Made by a program: the position numbers and the translations under genes. The notes beneath the pieces were generated by a model that was not told the DNA's origin, made no database searches, and saw only the letters and a list, made by a program, of their open reading frames with translations. A stretch of DNA of 64,000 bases, taken from NCBI RefSeq assembly GCF_008369105.1, contig NZ_VINQ01000014.1, positions 56,968 to 120,967 on the forward strand, given 5' to 3'. The DNA comes from Aquicoccus porphyridii (lineage in GTDB: Bacteria; Pseudomonadota; Alphaproteobacteria; Rhodobacterales; Rhodobacteraceae). Positions 25,247-33,898 of the stretch are shown piece by piece. Position 1 is the first letter of the stretch, and each line of letters starts with the position of its first letter.

Positions 25247-26317
25247 ATGTCGGTTGCCGACCTCAGCTTCAATCAGGTCACAAAGCGGTTCGGAAAGGTC
25301 GTCGCCTTGGACAAGTTCGACCTAGATGTCGCTCCGGGGGAATTCGTGACTTTTCTGGGGCCGTCCGGATCGGGCAAGACCACGGCGCTCAATATCCTGG
25401 CAGGTTTCGCTGCGGCAACGGAGGGTGATGTGCGCATCGGCGATCGGTCTGTCGTCAACCTGCCGCCCGAAAAGCGGAACGTCGGGATGGTGTTTCAAAG
25501 CTATTCCCTGTTCCCTCACTTGACCGTCTTCGAGAATGTTGCGTTTCCCCTTCGCTTGCGTGGCACGCGTGGCGCTGCCCTGACGGCCAGGGTGATAGCC
25601 GCGCTGGAGATGGTGCATCTGGGCGACTATGCCGCACGAATGCCCAGCGAATTGTCGGGGGGGCAGCGGCAGCGTGTGGCCTTTGCCCGCGCGGTGATCT
25701 TTGATCCGCCAGTCCTGCTGATGGACGAACCATTGAGTGCGCTGGATCTGAAACTGCGCGAGCAGATGCAGTTGGAAATCAAGCGTTTTCATGCCCAGAT
25801 CGGCTGCACGATCATTTTCGTGACCCACGACCAGGGCGAAGCATTGACGCTGTCGGACCGCGTTGCGGTCATGCGTGACGGCCAAATTGCGCAGGTTGGC
25901 AGTCCACAAGAAATCTATGACCGGCCAAACTCTCAGTATGTTGCCGAGTTCATCGGCCGGACAAACCTTTTTCGGTTGAATGCAGGGCAAGGGGGCACTT
26001 GGACCATTGACGGGCTGGGCGTGACGATGCCGCCCGTTCGGGGGGCGAATGCGACGAACACCCTTTTGTCTGTGCGACCGGAAAAGATCAGGCCCGTCGA
26101 CTCGGATGAAGCCGGTCAGGTGTCTTTTGATGCGCGTCTTACCCAGGTGATCTTTCAGGGCGATCACGTTCAGTACGAAGCGGTCTCCTCGGGCGGCTCG
26201 CCTCTCTATTTCCAGGACTACAGGGGCCCTGGAACCCATCTCATGAAACGCGGCGAACAGATCAGGCTTGGATTTGATCCCGGTGACGCCGTTCCGGTCG
26301 CGCGCGACGTTGCGTGA
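25247..26317 (+). CDS. ABC importer ATPase (PotA type, spermidine/putrescine family)
   Basis: A 356-residue ATPase. Walker A GPSGSGKT near residue 39, Q-loop in MVFQSYSLFPHLTV, signature LSGGQRQRV, Walker B LLMDEPLSALD and H-loop THDQ, followed by a C-terminal TOBE-like regulatory domain with VRPEKIRPV. First gene of the operon controlled from 25188-25219, with a GAGGGGAG site before the start. Pairs with the binding protein and permeases that follow; the polyamine family also includes importers for betaines, opines and amino-acid derivatives. Confidence 0.9.
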   Translation: MSVADLSFNQVTKRFGKVVALDKFDLDVAPGEFVTFLGPSGSGKTTALNILAGFAAATEGDVRIGDRSVVNLPPEKRNVGMVFQSYSLFPHLTVFENVAFPLRLRGTRGAALTARVIAALEMVHLGDYAARMPSELSGGQRQRVAFARAVIFDPPVLLMDEPLSALDLKLREQMQLEIKRFHAQIGCTIIFVTHDQGEALTLSDRVAVMRDGQIAQVGSPQEIYDRPNSQYVAEFIGRTNLFRLNAGQGGTWTIDGLGVTMPPVRGANATNTLLSVRPEKIRPVDSDEAGQVSFDARLTQVIFQGDHVQYEAVSSGGSPLYFQDYRGPGTHLMKRGEQIRLGFDPGDAVPVARDVA

Positions 26318-26342
26318 TCACCAATTAGGAGGAGATTTTATC

Positions 26343-27398
26343 ATGACGTACTACAGAATGGCTTTGGGGGCAGCCACTGTGCTTGCACTCGCAATACCTG
26401 CCAAGGCGCAGGATAAGACGCTTACCATCGCCGGGTCCGGCGGGGTCGTGAAGGAAATCACTGAAAAGGTCTTCCTGCCCGCCTACGAAGAAGCGACCGG
26501 CTGGAAAACAAACTTTGTCGCTGCTGAAAGCAACATCATGCTTGAGGTCCGAACGATGCTTGCCAGTGGCAAAATGCTTTATGACGCGATGGAGGTATCG
26601 GCATCCAACTATCCTATCGGTGTGAAGGACGGGCTGCTTGCGAAGATCGACTACGATCTCCTGGACCCGAACGGTGAACTGCCTGAGAAGGCCAAGAAAG
26701 AATTCGGTGTTGTTGCCGCTGCCTATTCCACGGTTCTGGTTCAACGATTGGACAAAAACCCGGAGGGAAGGAAAATCGAAAGCTGGGCCGACTTCTGGGA
26801 CGTCGAAACCTTTCCCGGGCCGCGGTCTCTGAACCGACAACCCCAGTATACGCTGGAATTCGCGCTGCTTGCCGATGGCGTGGCTACGGATGACCTGTAC
26901 GATGTTCTTGGCACCGAAGAGGGGCTTGACCGGGCATTCGCCAAGCTCGACGAAATCAAGGACCATATCCCGGTCTGGTGGACCTCAGGTGCGCAGTCAG
27001 TGCAATTGTTGTCAGACGGCGAGGTCTTCTATTCCTCGACCTATAACGGACGCGTCACCAAGCTTCAGGAAAGCGGTATTCCGGCGGAGATCGTCTGGAA
27101 CGGCGGAGCCCTGCACACAAGCTATGTCGGCATCCCGAAGACCGCTCCGAACTACGAAGCCGCTCATGACTGGATACGGATTCGCACCATGCGTCCAGAT
27201 CTAGAAATCGAGTATGTTAAGCAGCTTCCGTATCCGAACTTTGCGCCTGGCCTGTTTGATCAGATGTCGGAGGATATGGCGAGGAACATGCCGACCTATC
27301 CGGAAAACGCCGAGGTCCAGTTCGTGGCAAATGATGAATTCTGGGCAGCGAACATCGACCACATCCGTGAACGGTTCGACGAATGGCTCCTTGAGTGA
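26343..27398 (+). CDS. ABC importer periplasmic binding protein (PotD-like)
   Basis: A 351-residue binding protein with a Sec signal peptide (MALGAATVLALAIPAKA, cleavage before QDKTL). The mature start TLTIAGSGGVVKEITEKVFLP, and VWWTSGAQSVQLLSDGEV later, are typical of the spermidine/putrescine and related binding proteins. A TTAGGAGGAG site precedes the start. It is followed by a hairpin and then the permeases. The ligand cannot be read from the sequence; the acyl-CoA ligase and crotonase in the same operon suggest a carboxylated amine or a small organic acid. Confidence 0.87.
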   Translation: MTYYRMALGAATVLALAIPAKAQDKTLTIAGSGGVVKEITEKVFLPAYEEATGWKTNFVAAESNIMLEVRTMLASGKMLYDAMEVSASNYPIGVKDGLLAKIDYDLLDPNGELPEKAKKEFGVVAAAYSTVLVQRLDKNPEGRKIESWADFWDVETFPGPRSLNRQPQYTLEFALLADGVATDDLYDVLGTEEGLDRAFAKLDEIKDHIPVWWTSGAQSVQLLSDGEVFYSSTYNGRVTKLQESGIPAEIVWNGGALHTSYVGIPKTAPNYEAAHDWIRIRTMRPDLEIEYVKQLPYPNFAPGLFDQMSEDMARNMPTYPENAEVQFVANDEFWAANIDHIRERFDEWLLE

Positions 27399-27402
27399 GT
27401 GC

Positions 27403-27443
27403 TGCCGCTGGCAGGATTGGTTTTGACTGCCCCGCCAGCGGCA
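27403..27443 (+). terminator. Hairpin after the binding-protein gene
   Basis: A perfect 10-bp stem (TGCCGCTGGC / GCCAGCGGCA) with a 21-base loop, beginning 5 bases after the stop. A third copy of the arm sequence, GGCCGCTGGCACC, lies just beyond (27460-27472), so an alternative fold is possible. Likely limits permease expression relative to the binding protein. Confidence 0.6.
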
Positions 27444-27503
27444 CCCATCGCCGCTTTGTTGGCCGCTGGCACCGCGGTTGGTTCTTGAGCTGAAAGTTCC
27501 GCA

Positions 27504-28337
27504 ATGAAATTTCGTCAGATACTGTGGTTGTTTCTTCCGGCCACGCTGCTGCTTGTCGCGTTTATCGCCGCCCCGTCGTTTGACCTGTTCCGGGCAAGCG
27601 TTTTCGACCCTGACTTTACGACAGAGCATTTTGAACGCCTGATAAACCGCAGCGTTTATCTGGACGTAATGTGGCGGACCATCCGTGTTTCGCTGACGGT
27701 TGCAGTCCTTTGCACGCTGATCGGATATCCGGTAGCGTTTTTCATCAACCTTCAACCACGCCGCCGCCAGACTTTGCTGCTGTTCCTGATCCTTATCCCC
27801 ATGTGGATGTCGATCCTTATCCGTACATACGCGTGGATCGTGATTTTGGGCCGGGACGGTCTGGTCAACCAGATGTTGGCGATGCTCGGACTTGCGACGG
27901 AACCGATGCAGATGCTGTACACATCTGGTGCGGTGCTGGCGGCGATGGTTCAGATCCTTCTGCCGATCCAAATTCTCACCTGCTACGCGGCCATGACGGA
28001 AATCGACTTTGACCTGATCCGCGCGGCGCGGGTTCTTGGGGCCAGGCCCCGGCAGGCGCTGGCGCGGGTGTTCCTGCCCCTCAGCCTTGACGGGACGCTG
28101 ACAGGCCTTGTGATCGTGTTCATGCTGTCCATGGGGTTCTTCATCACGCCCGCCCTACTGGGCGGACGACAGGACACGATGATCGCAAACCTTATCGAGT
28201 TTCAGGTTCAGAGGCTGAACTGGAGCTTTGCTGCGGCGCTTGGGGTCGTCCTGCTTGTCTTGACCGTTGGCATGATCGTCGCCCTACGCGGAGCGGGAAA
28301 ACTGCTCGCGCGGCGTGTTCTGAAAGGGGGGCTTTGA
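27504..28337 (+). CDS. ABC importer permease (PotB type)
   Basis: A 277-residue membrane protein with about six segments. ILIPMWMSILIRTYAWIVIL is a strong PotB-type stretch, and the ATPase-contact EAA loop is EIDFDLIRAARVLGARPRQA. It ends one base before the PotC-type gene begins. Together they form the membrane channel for the importer of this operon. Confidence 0.9.
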   Translation: MKFRQILWLFLPATLLLVAFIAAPSFDLFRASVFDPDFTTEHFERLINRSVYLDVMWRTIRVSLTVAVLCTLIGYPVAFFINLQPRRRQTLLLFLILIPMWMSILIRTYAWIVILGRDGLVNQMLAMLGLATEPMQMLYTSGAVLAAMVQILLPIQILTCYAAMTEIDFDLIRAARVLGARPRQALARVFLPLSLDGTLTGLVIVFMLSMGFFITPALLGGRQDTMIANLIEFQVQRLNWSFAAALGVVLLVLTVGMIVALRGAGKLLARRVLKGGL

Positions 28338-28338
28338 C

Positions 28339-29133
28339 ATGCATATCATGAAACCGTCGTTGCTGCTGACAGGTTACTTCTGGTTGATCGTAGCCTATAT
28401 GATCTTTCCGGCCCTGATCGTGATCCCCGTTTCATTTTCCAGCAGCGAGTTCCTGCGCTTTCCACCTGAGGATTTCGGCCTGCGCTGGTACGGGGTCTAC
28501 TTTACCGATCCGGTCTGGATCGCCGCCACGGTGACATCGTTCCGCGTGGCGGTATTGTCGACCGTGATTGCCACCACAGTCGGTACGATGACCGGACTGG
28601 CGATCATCCGGTCGCCGACCCACGCACAAGCGCCGCTGACCTATGCGACCACGATACCGATCGTGATCCCGCATATCTTCATCGCTCTTGGTGTCTTCAT
28701 CCTGGCACTGCGATTGGACCTAACCGATAACGAAGTGGCGCTTGCCTTTGCCCATGCCGCCGTGGCCATGCCGTTCGTGGTCTTGATCACCAGCGCAGCG
28801 ATCCGACAGATCGACCCGACGATCGAACGTGCCGCGCGCGTGCTGGGGGCTGGCCCCTTTCGGGCCTTTCGGGTCGCTACCCTGCCGCCGCTTCTGCCTG
28901 CGATGGTTGCTGCCGCGATCTTCGCCTTTTTTGTCAGCTTCGACGAGCTGATCATCGCGCAGTTTCTCATGAAGGGCAGCGAAACGCTGCCGATGCGCAT
29001 CTGGGCTGACCTGCGGCTGGATATCAGCCCTGTCGTCGCGGCAGTTTCTGGCCTTTTGATCGTGGTCACAACCGTCGCGCTGGCGTGCGCCGAAATCCTG
29101 CGCCGACGCGCCATAAGCACGCTTGCACCCTGA
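28339..29133 (+). CDS. ABC importer permease (PotC type)
   Basis: A 264-residue permease. SSEFLRFPPEDFGLRWY and the EAA loop QIDPTIERAARVLGAGPFRA are typical of PotC proteins; VSFDELIIAQFL is another family mark. It follows PotB by a single base with a GGGGGGC site inside the PotB end. It is 25 bases upstream of the crotonase gene, so all six genes are probably one transcript. Confidence 0.9.
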   Translation: MHIMKPSLLLTGYFWLIVAYMIFPALIVIPVSFSSSEFLRFPPEDFGLRWYGVYFTDPVWIAATVTSFRVAVLSTVIATTVGTMTGLAIIRSPTHAQAPLTYATTIPIVIPHIFIALGVFILALRLDLTDNEVALAFAHAAVAMPFVVLITSAAIRQIDPTIERAARVLGAGPFRAFRVATLPPLLPAMVAAAIFAFFVSFDELIIAQFLMKGSETLPMRIWADLRLDISPVVAAVSGLLIVVTTVALACAEILRRRAISTLAP

Positions 29134-29158
29134 ACTCAAACAACCAAAAGAGGACACA

Positions 29159-29947
29159 ATGGGTATCAGATACGAAAAGGAAGGTCCGGTCGCGACTTTC
29201 ACCATCGAGAACGGCAAGGTCAATGCCTTCACGCCGGAAATGCACAAGGAACTGCACGACGCGGTCAAGGATTTCTGTGCGGATCGTTCCGTGAAATGCG
29301 GCATACTCACGGGAGCAGGAGACAAGGCCTTTTGCGCCGGCGACGATATCAAGAACCCCAATGGTCACCAGGGGCAGGACAAGGCCATGTCTGCGCATTT
29401 CTTCCCATCGACTGAGGAAGAGGCGCATTTGAGGCCCGGTTGGGAGCGGGAACTACGCACAATCGAGCGGTACAAACCGATCGTCGGTGCCATCAACGGG
29501 CCCGCCATCGGGATGGGCGTGATCTATATGCTCAACCTTACCGATATCAGGATCGCGACTCCGGGCGCGTTCATTGGCCTGCCCGAAATCGCCTATGGCA
29601 TGGCTGGGGCAGGGGGCTCGACGCAGCTTGCCAAGCAGGTGCCGCCGGCAGTCGCGATGTGGATGGTCCTTCTGGGCGAACGGATGCCTGCTGAAGATGC
29701 GCTCAGGCACGATCTTTACAACGAACTGGTATCGCCGGACGAATTGTTAGACCGGGCGCGCGAATTGGCCGCCAGGATCGCCTCACTTCCGCCGATTTCC
29801 ATCCGGGTGGAGATGGAGGTGACGAAACGGGCGATGGACCTGTCGCGCTCCGAGGCGCTGAACCTAACGTCACATCTCTACCGGTTGCAGCGTGCAGCAC
29901 TCATGGTGCGCGGGGAACACCAGTCGCTGCCCCTTGCCGACGCCTGA
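29159..29947 (+). CDS. Enoyl-CoA hydratase/isomerase (crotonase) family protein
   Basis: A 262-residue crotonase-fold enzyme. The oxyanion-hole segments are GAGDKAFCAGDDI and GPAIGMGVIYMLNLTDIRIA, followed by LPEIAYGMAGAGGS. The usual glutamates of a true hydratase are not both obvious: the first position reads within GMGVIYML and the second near PEIAYGM, so the precise reaction (hydration, isomerisation, hydrolysis or retro-aldol) is open. With the following acyl-CoA ligase it would act on a CoA thioester, in the manner of CaiD after CaiC. The start at 29159 follows AAGAGGAC. Confidence 0.85.
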   Translation: MGIRYEKEGPVATFTIENGKVNAFTPEMHKELHDAVKDFCADRSVKCGILTGAGDKAFCAGDDIKNPNGHQGQDKAMSAHFFPSTEEEAHLRPGWERELRTIERYKPIVGAINGPAIGMGVIYMLNLTDIRIATPGAFIGLPEIAYGMAGAGGSTQLAKQVPPAVAMWMVLLGERMPAEDALRHDLYNELVSPDELLDRARELAARIASLPPISIRVEMEVTKRAMDLSRSEALNLTSHLYRLQRAALMVRGEHQSLPLADA

Positions 29948-29963
29948 ACCAGAGAGGGATATC

Positions 29964-31619
29964 ATGAGCAACGACTACGGAATCGCAGCCATGCAGTGTC
30001 GGCGCGCCGTCGCCGAAACTGGACCCTACCCCGACACCCTGGGAGAGTTCATCGACTGCGCCGCCAACGAACATGGCGACGCGATCCTGGCCAAATGGTT
30101 GGAAACGGGTCAGACGATGACCTATTCAGAGTTTGCCGATGCGAGCAAGAAACTGGCGTCCGCGCTTTTGGCGCAGGGTATTCGCAAGGGGACCCATGTC
30201 GGAGTTATGCTACCGAATGTTCCCGCTTTCCCACTGACCTGGGCGGCTCTGGGGCGGATCGGCGCGATCATGATCCCGGTCAATGTCGGATACACGCAGC
30301 AGGAACTGACCTTTGTGCTGACCGACGCCGATGCGCAGTTCCTTGTGATCGACGCCGTGGCGCTGCCATCGCTTGACGCTATGGCAGACCTGCCACCACT
30401 GCTCGACCCGGCGCGGATCATCATCCATGGCGACCTTCGCGAGGACAGCCAAAGCTGGGAGGCGCTGATGGAAGCTGGCGATCTGGAGTTCGAAGCCCCC
30501 TCTGCAGTTTCGCGCACGGACATGCTGAATCTTCAGTATACCTCTGGAACAACAGGGTTCCCCAAAGGGTGTATGCTCAGCCATGATTATTGGGTGCTGC
30601 TCGGTTCCCTGGCCGCTCATTGGCGCGGTGCAGAGGGCGAAGTGTCGAATATTCTGATCTGGGCACCGTTTTATTACATGGACCCGCAATGGCAGTTTCT
30701 CATGGCGATGCGCCTTGGAGGAACCGCAAAGATCGCCCCCCGTATCAGTATGAGTCGGGCCTATGACTACCTTGTCGAGGAAGAGATCCATTACTGCATT
30801 TTCCCCGAGCCTGCCCTGAAAATGTGGCCCGAAGGACCGAAAGATTCGGCGCTGTGCCTGCGTTTCGTGTCCATTTTCGGCTGGCGGGAAGAATCCCGTA
30901 GAGAGGTTGAGCGCCGGTTCGGATGCATCGCACGCGAGAGTTTTGGCATGACGGAGATCGGCGGTGGCCTGATGGTTCCCGACGATGCAGGCGAAAAGGC
31001 GTATCAGCGTACCTGCGGTCTGCCCGCTGCGTTTCGGGAAACCCGGATCGTGGGAGAGAACGGGAAAGACGTCGCACAGGGAGACATCGGTGAACTTTGG
31101 GTCGCGGGACGGGGTATTCTTTGGGGATACTACAAACGTCCGACTGCCAATGCTGAAGGGTTCGCCGGACGGTGGTTCCGCACTGGAGATCTGTTCCGCC
31201 AGGACGAAGATGGCTTCTATCAGATTGTCGGTCGGATAAAGGACATGATCCGCCGATCAGGCGAAAACATCGCCGCACAAGAGGTAGAGGCCGCCCTGAA
31301 TTCCATGCCCGGGGTCATTGAGAGCGCGGCGGTAGGCGTGCCCGATCCGACAAGGGGCCAAGAGGTGAAGGTCTACCTTCTGCTTGCTGACGGCAAGGGA
31401 CCGGGAGATGTGCCGCCCGAAGCTGTCATTGCTCATTGCGCCTCGCGGTTATCCAAGTTCAAGACCCCGCGCTTCATCGCGTATCTCGACGCCTTCCCAC
31501 GTACCGTATCGAACAAGATCCGCAAGTCTGACATCCTGCCGAAGGGAGCTGACCCTCGCGTTGGGTCATGGGATCGACGAGAACAACGCTGGCTGACAGA
31601 AGGCGACGCTGCGGGTTAA
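29964..31619 (+). CDS. Acyl-CoA ligase (CaiC-like, AMP-forming)
   Basis: A 551-residue adenylate-forming enzyme that activates a carboxylic acid to its CoA thioester. The P-loop-like motif is YTSGTTGFPKGC, then SFGMTEIG, the hinge region GRIKDMIRRSGENIAAQEVE and the C-terminal lysine in SNKIRKSDI. It resembles crotonobetaine/carnitine-CoA ligases more than long-chain enzymes. It has a paralogue at 43737-45338 with the same motifs (both have PFxYMDPQW and SGENIA). The start has AGAGAGGGA. Last gene of the operon, convergent with the esterase gene 34 bases away. Confidence 0.87.
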   Translation: MSNDYGIAAMQCRRAVAETGPYPDTLGEFIDCAANEHGDAILAKWLETGQTMTYSEFADASKKLASALLAQGIRKGTHVGVMLPNVPAFPLTWAALGRIGAIMIPVNVGYTQQELTFVLTDADAQFLVIDAVALPSLDAMADLPPLLDPARIIIHGDLREDSQSWEALMEAGDLEFEAPSAVSRTDMLNLQYTSGTTGFPKGCMLSHDYWVLLGSLAAHWRGAEGEVSNILIWAPFYYMDPQWQFLMAMRLGGTAKIAPRISMSRAYDYLVEEEIHYCIFPEPALKMWPEGPKDSALCLRFVSIFGWREESRREVERRFGCIARESFGMTEIGGGLMVPDDAGEKAYQRTCGLPAAFRETRIVGENGKDVAQGDIGELWVAGRGILWGYYKRPTANAEGFAGRWFRTGDLFRQDEDGFYQIVGRIKDMIRRSGENIAAQEVEAALNSMPGVIESAAVGVPDPTRGQEVKVYLLLADGKGPGDVPPEAVIAHCASRLSKFKTPRFIAYLDAFPRTVSNKIRKSDILPKGADPRVGSWDRREQRWLTEGDAAG

Positions 31620-31653
31620 CCGCAACAGGCTGGGGCTGTGGTCTGAACCGGTG

Positions 31654-32463
31654 TCAGTCCGCCAGATGCAGGTCGATGAAATCCGCGATCTGCCGATGAA
31701 TCTCGGGCGTGTGCATGTTCGGTGAGGCGTGGCCGCCACCAGGCACGTGGATCATCTGGGCGGTGCCGCCGGCGGCAACAAGCTGGGCCTGAAGGTTGTA
31801 GCTTTCGGTGATCGGCACGACGGTATCTGAATCGCCGTGAATCAGCAGGAAAGGAGGGCTGTCAGACGTGCAGTAGGCGACCGGGCTTGCTCGGAATGCC
31901 TTGACCGGCGCATCGAAGACAGACGCACCAAGCAACCGGGTGACCGGCCGGTCCAGCATACTGTCCGCCCCTGCGCAAAGCGTGATCAGGTTCGACGGCC
32001 CATAGTAATCCACCACGGCCCGAATTCTTGGATTGTCGGACGACATGAAGTCGTTATTCGTGCGTGCCAGCGCGGCAAGGGCCGCAAGGTGACCGCCCGC
32101 CGACAGCCCAAGAAGCGCAAGGCGCTCCATGTCGAGCCCGTAGTCCGGCGCGATGCGGGCCAGGAGGGCGAGCGCCGCGTTCACATCCTGAATCTGGGCC
32201 GGGAACGGCGCATGTTGCGACAGGCGGTAGCCCAGGCTTGCAATGGCATAGCCCCGCTCAAGCAGGTACCGGGCCCGCACGATTTTCCGGTCGAGCTTCA
32301 ACCAGCTTCCGCCATGGATATAGGCGACGACACCGCGCGCTCGCGTATCGGGAAGGTAGAGGTCGATCTTCTGCCTGTCGTGTCGGGCATAGGGGATATC
32401 GGGAACGAATGTCGTTCCCGGTGGGGGTGGGATGTCGGGCAGGGATGTCTTGTCGTGTGGCAT
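31654..32463 (-). CDS. Alpha/beta-hydrolase, BD-FAE/lipase-like esterase
   Basis: A 269-residue hydrolase. Oxyanion motif HGGSW at 50-54, nucleophile S121 in GLSAGGH, acid D213 in HGDSDTVVP and H245 in GGGHAS give a complete triad. Such small esterases (arylformamidase- or feruloyl-esterase-like) cleave short esters or N-formyl groups. No signal peptide, so it acts in the cytoplasm. It is divergent from the M20D gene across a 238-base gap that contains a palindrome at 32606-32618. Confidence 0.85.
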   Translation of the reverse strand: MPHDKTSLPDIPPPPGTTFVPDIPYARHDRQKIDLYLPDTRARGVVAYIHGGSWLKLDRKIVRARYLLERGYAIASLGYRLSQHAPFPAQIQDVNAALALLARIAPDYGLDMERLALLGLSAGGHLAALAALARTNNDFMSSDNPRIRAVVDYYGPSNLITLCAGADSMLDRPVTRLLGASVFDAPVKAFRASPVAYCTSDSPPFLLIHGDSDTVVPITESYNLQAQLVAAGGTAQMIHVPGGGHASPNMHTPEIHRQIADFIDLHLAD

Positions 32464-32605
32464 GTCGTTCCGTCCTGTTTGCCGACGAGATGATGAAGCC
32501 GTTCACCATCCGCCGACAAATGAAACCCTGCAGGCAAATCAGAACCTCAGGTTATCGAGTGGCGGCATGTGCCATACCGCATCGCTACATGAGCAATAGT
32601 TATGA

Positions 32606-32618
32606 ATTGGCATCCAAT
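32606..32618. promoter_or_regulatory. Palindrome in a divergent promoter region
   Basis: ATTGG-CAT-CCAAT, a perfect 5-bp inverted repeat in the AT-rich 238-base gap between the esterase gene (minus) and the amidohydrolase operon (plus). Position suits an operator for either unit. No regulator gene is adjacent, though the LysR gene at 40305 is a candidate. Confidence 0.35.
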
Positions 32619-32701
32619 CGCTATTTTTACTCGGAACTTCCGACCGCTAACGTCGCATGTAACAACAGAGAACAAGCCTGAAAGGGAGCGCTGACTCCAT
32701 C

Positions 32702-33874
32702 ATGCCGATTATGCCCCAGATTTCTGACCTACATGCCGAGATGACGGAATGGCGTCGGGATTTCCATGCTCATCCGGAATTGAACTATCAAGAACAGCGC
32801 ACGTCCGACCTTGTTGCGGAGCGGCTGGAAAGGTGGGGAATCGAGGTCCATCGCGGCCTTGGCGGCACGGGTGTCGTCGGTGTTCTGCGGCAGGGCAACG
32901 GGCCGGGTGCAATCGGTTTGCGTGCGGACATGGATGCGCTTCCGATGCAGGAATTGTCGGATGTGCCGCACAGGTCGACCCATGACGGGGTCATGCATGC
33001 CTGTGGGCACGATGGCCATACAACCATGCTTCTGGGCGCGGCGCGTTACCTGGCAGAGACCCGGAATTTCTCGGGGACGGTCGTGTTCATCTTCCAGCCC
33101 GCCGAGGAAAAAGGGTCGGGCGCCAAGCGTATGATCAGCGAGGGGCTGTTCGCGAGATTTCCTTGCGACACGATCTGGGCGCTGCACAACGCGCCCACCC
33201 TTCCGAAAGGGCGTGCGGCGGTCCGGCCGGGTCCGGTCATGGCCGCGGTGGATGGGATGAAGATTGTCATCACCGGAAAAGGCACTCATGGCGCCCGGCC
33301 ACACGCAGGGAACGACCCTATTTCGGTCGGGGTTCAGCTTCACACGGCGTTTCAGCATGTGGTGACCAAGAACATCGACCCGATTGATACTGCCCTGGTC
33401 AACGTCACACAGTTCCATTCCGGCACAGCGGTCAATGTCGTGCCGCCAACCGCAGAGCTTCATGCCACGATCCGGACGTTTCGCGAAGAGGTGCGTCAGA
33501 CCATCCGACGTCGAATCCACGAAATCTGTGCCGGCATGGAAGCGGTTTATGGCGTCAAGATCGCGCTTGAATACCGGATGGGCTGTGCGCCGACCGTCAA
33601 CACGGCGGCCGAAGCGGCCTCGGCGGATCGCGTTCTTGCATCGATCCTGGGGGAGGAGGCGATCATCCGTAACAATCCGCCGACGGCCGGCGGCGAGGAT
33701 TTTGCCGACATGCTGGCGGTTCTGCCCGGCGCCTATATCCATGTCGGGAGCGGGGAAGGGAGCGACGACCCCGGGCTTCATCATCCGTCCTACGATTTCA
33801 ACGACGATATCCTGCCAATCGGAGCATCCTACTTTGCCGCTCTGGTCGAGGATCAATTGCGCCAGGACAACTGA
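32702..33874 (+). CDS. M20D amidohydrolase (hippurate hydrolase / IAA-amino acid hydrolase type)
   Basis: A 390-residue zinc/manganese-dependent amidohydrolase. Motifs in order: RADMDALPMQE, MHACGHDGHTTMLLGAA with the metal-binding Cys-His-Asp, FQPAEEKGSGAKRMI, WALHNAP, GKGTHGARPHAG for the dimer domain, and the final LHHPSYDFND ligand. It would split N-acyl amino acids such as hippurate. First gene of an operon with a dipeptide-type importer and an aldolase-like PLP enzyme. An AAAGGGAGC lies upstream; the ATG three codons downstream is an alternative start. Confidence 0.88.
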   Translation: MPIMPQISDLHAEMTEWRRDFHAHPELNYQEQRTSDLVAERLERWGIEVHRGLGGTGVVGVLRQGNGPGAIGLRADMDALPMQELSDVPHRSTHDGVMHACGHDGHTTMLLGAARYLAETRNFSGTVVFIFQPAEEKGSGAKRMISEGLFARFPCDTIWALHNAPTLPKGRAAVRPGPVMAAVDGMKIVITGKGTHGARPHAGNDPISVGVQLHTAFQHVVTKNIDPIDTALVNVTQFHSGTAVNVVPPTAELHATIRTFREEVRQTIRRRIHEICAGMEAVYGVKIALEYRMGCAPTVNTAAEAASADRVLASILGEEAIIRNNPPTAGGEDFADMLAVLPGAYIHVGSGEGSDDPGLHHPSYDFNDDILPIGASYFAALVEDQLRQDN

Positions 33875-33898
33875 GCGCCTAGCCAAAGGGAGTACTCA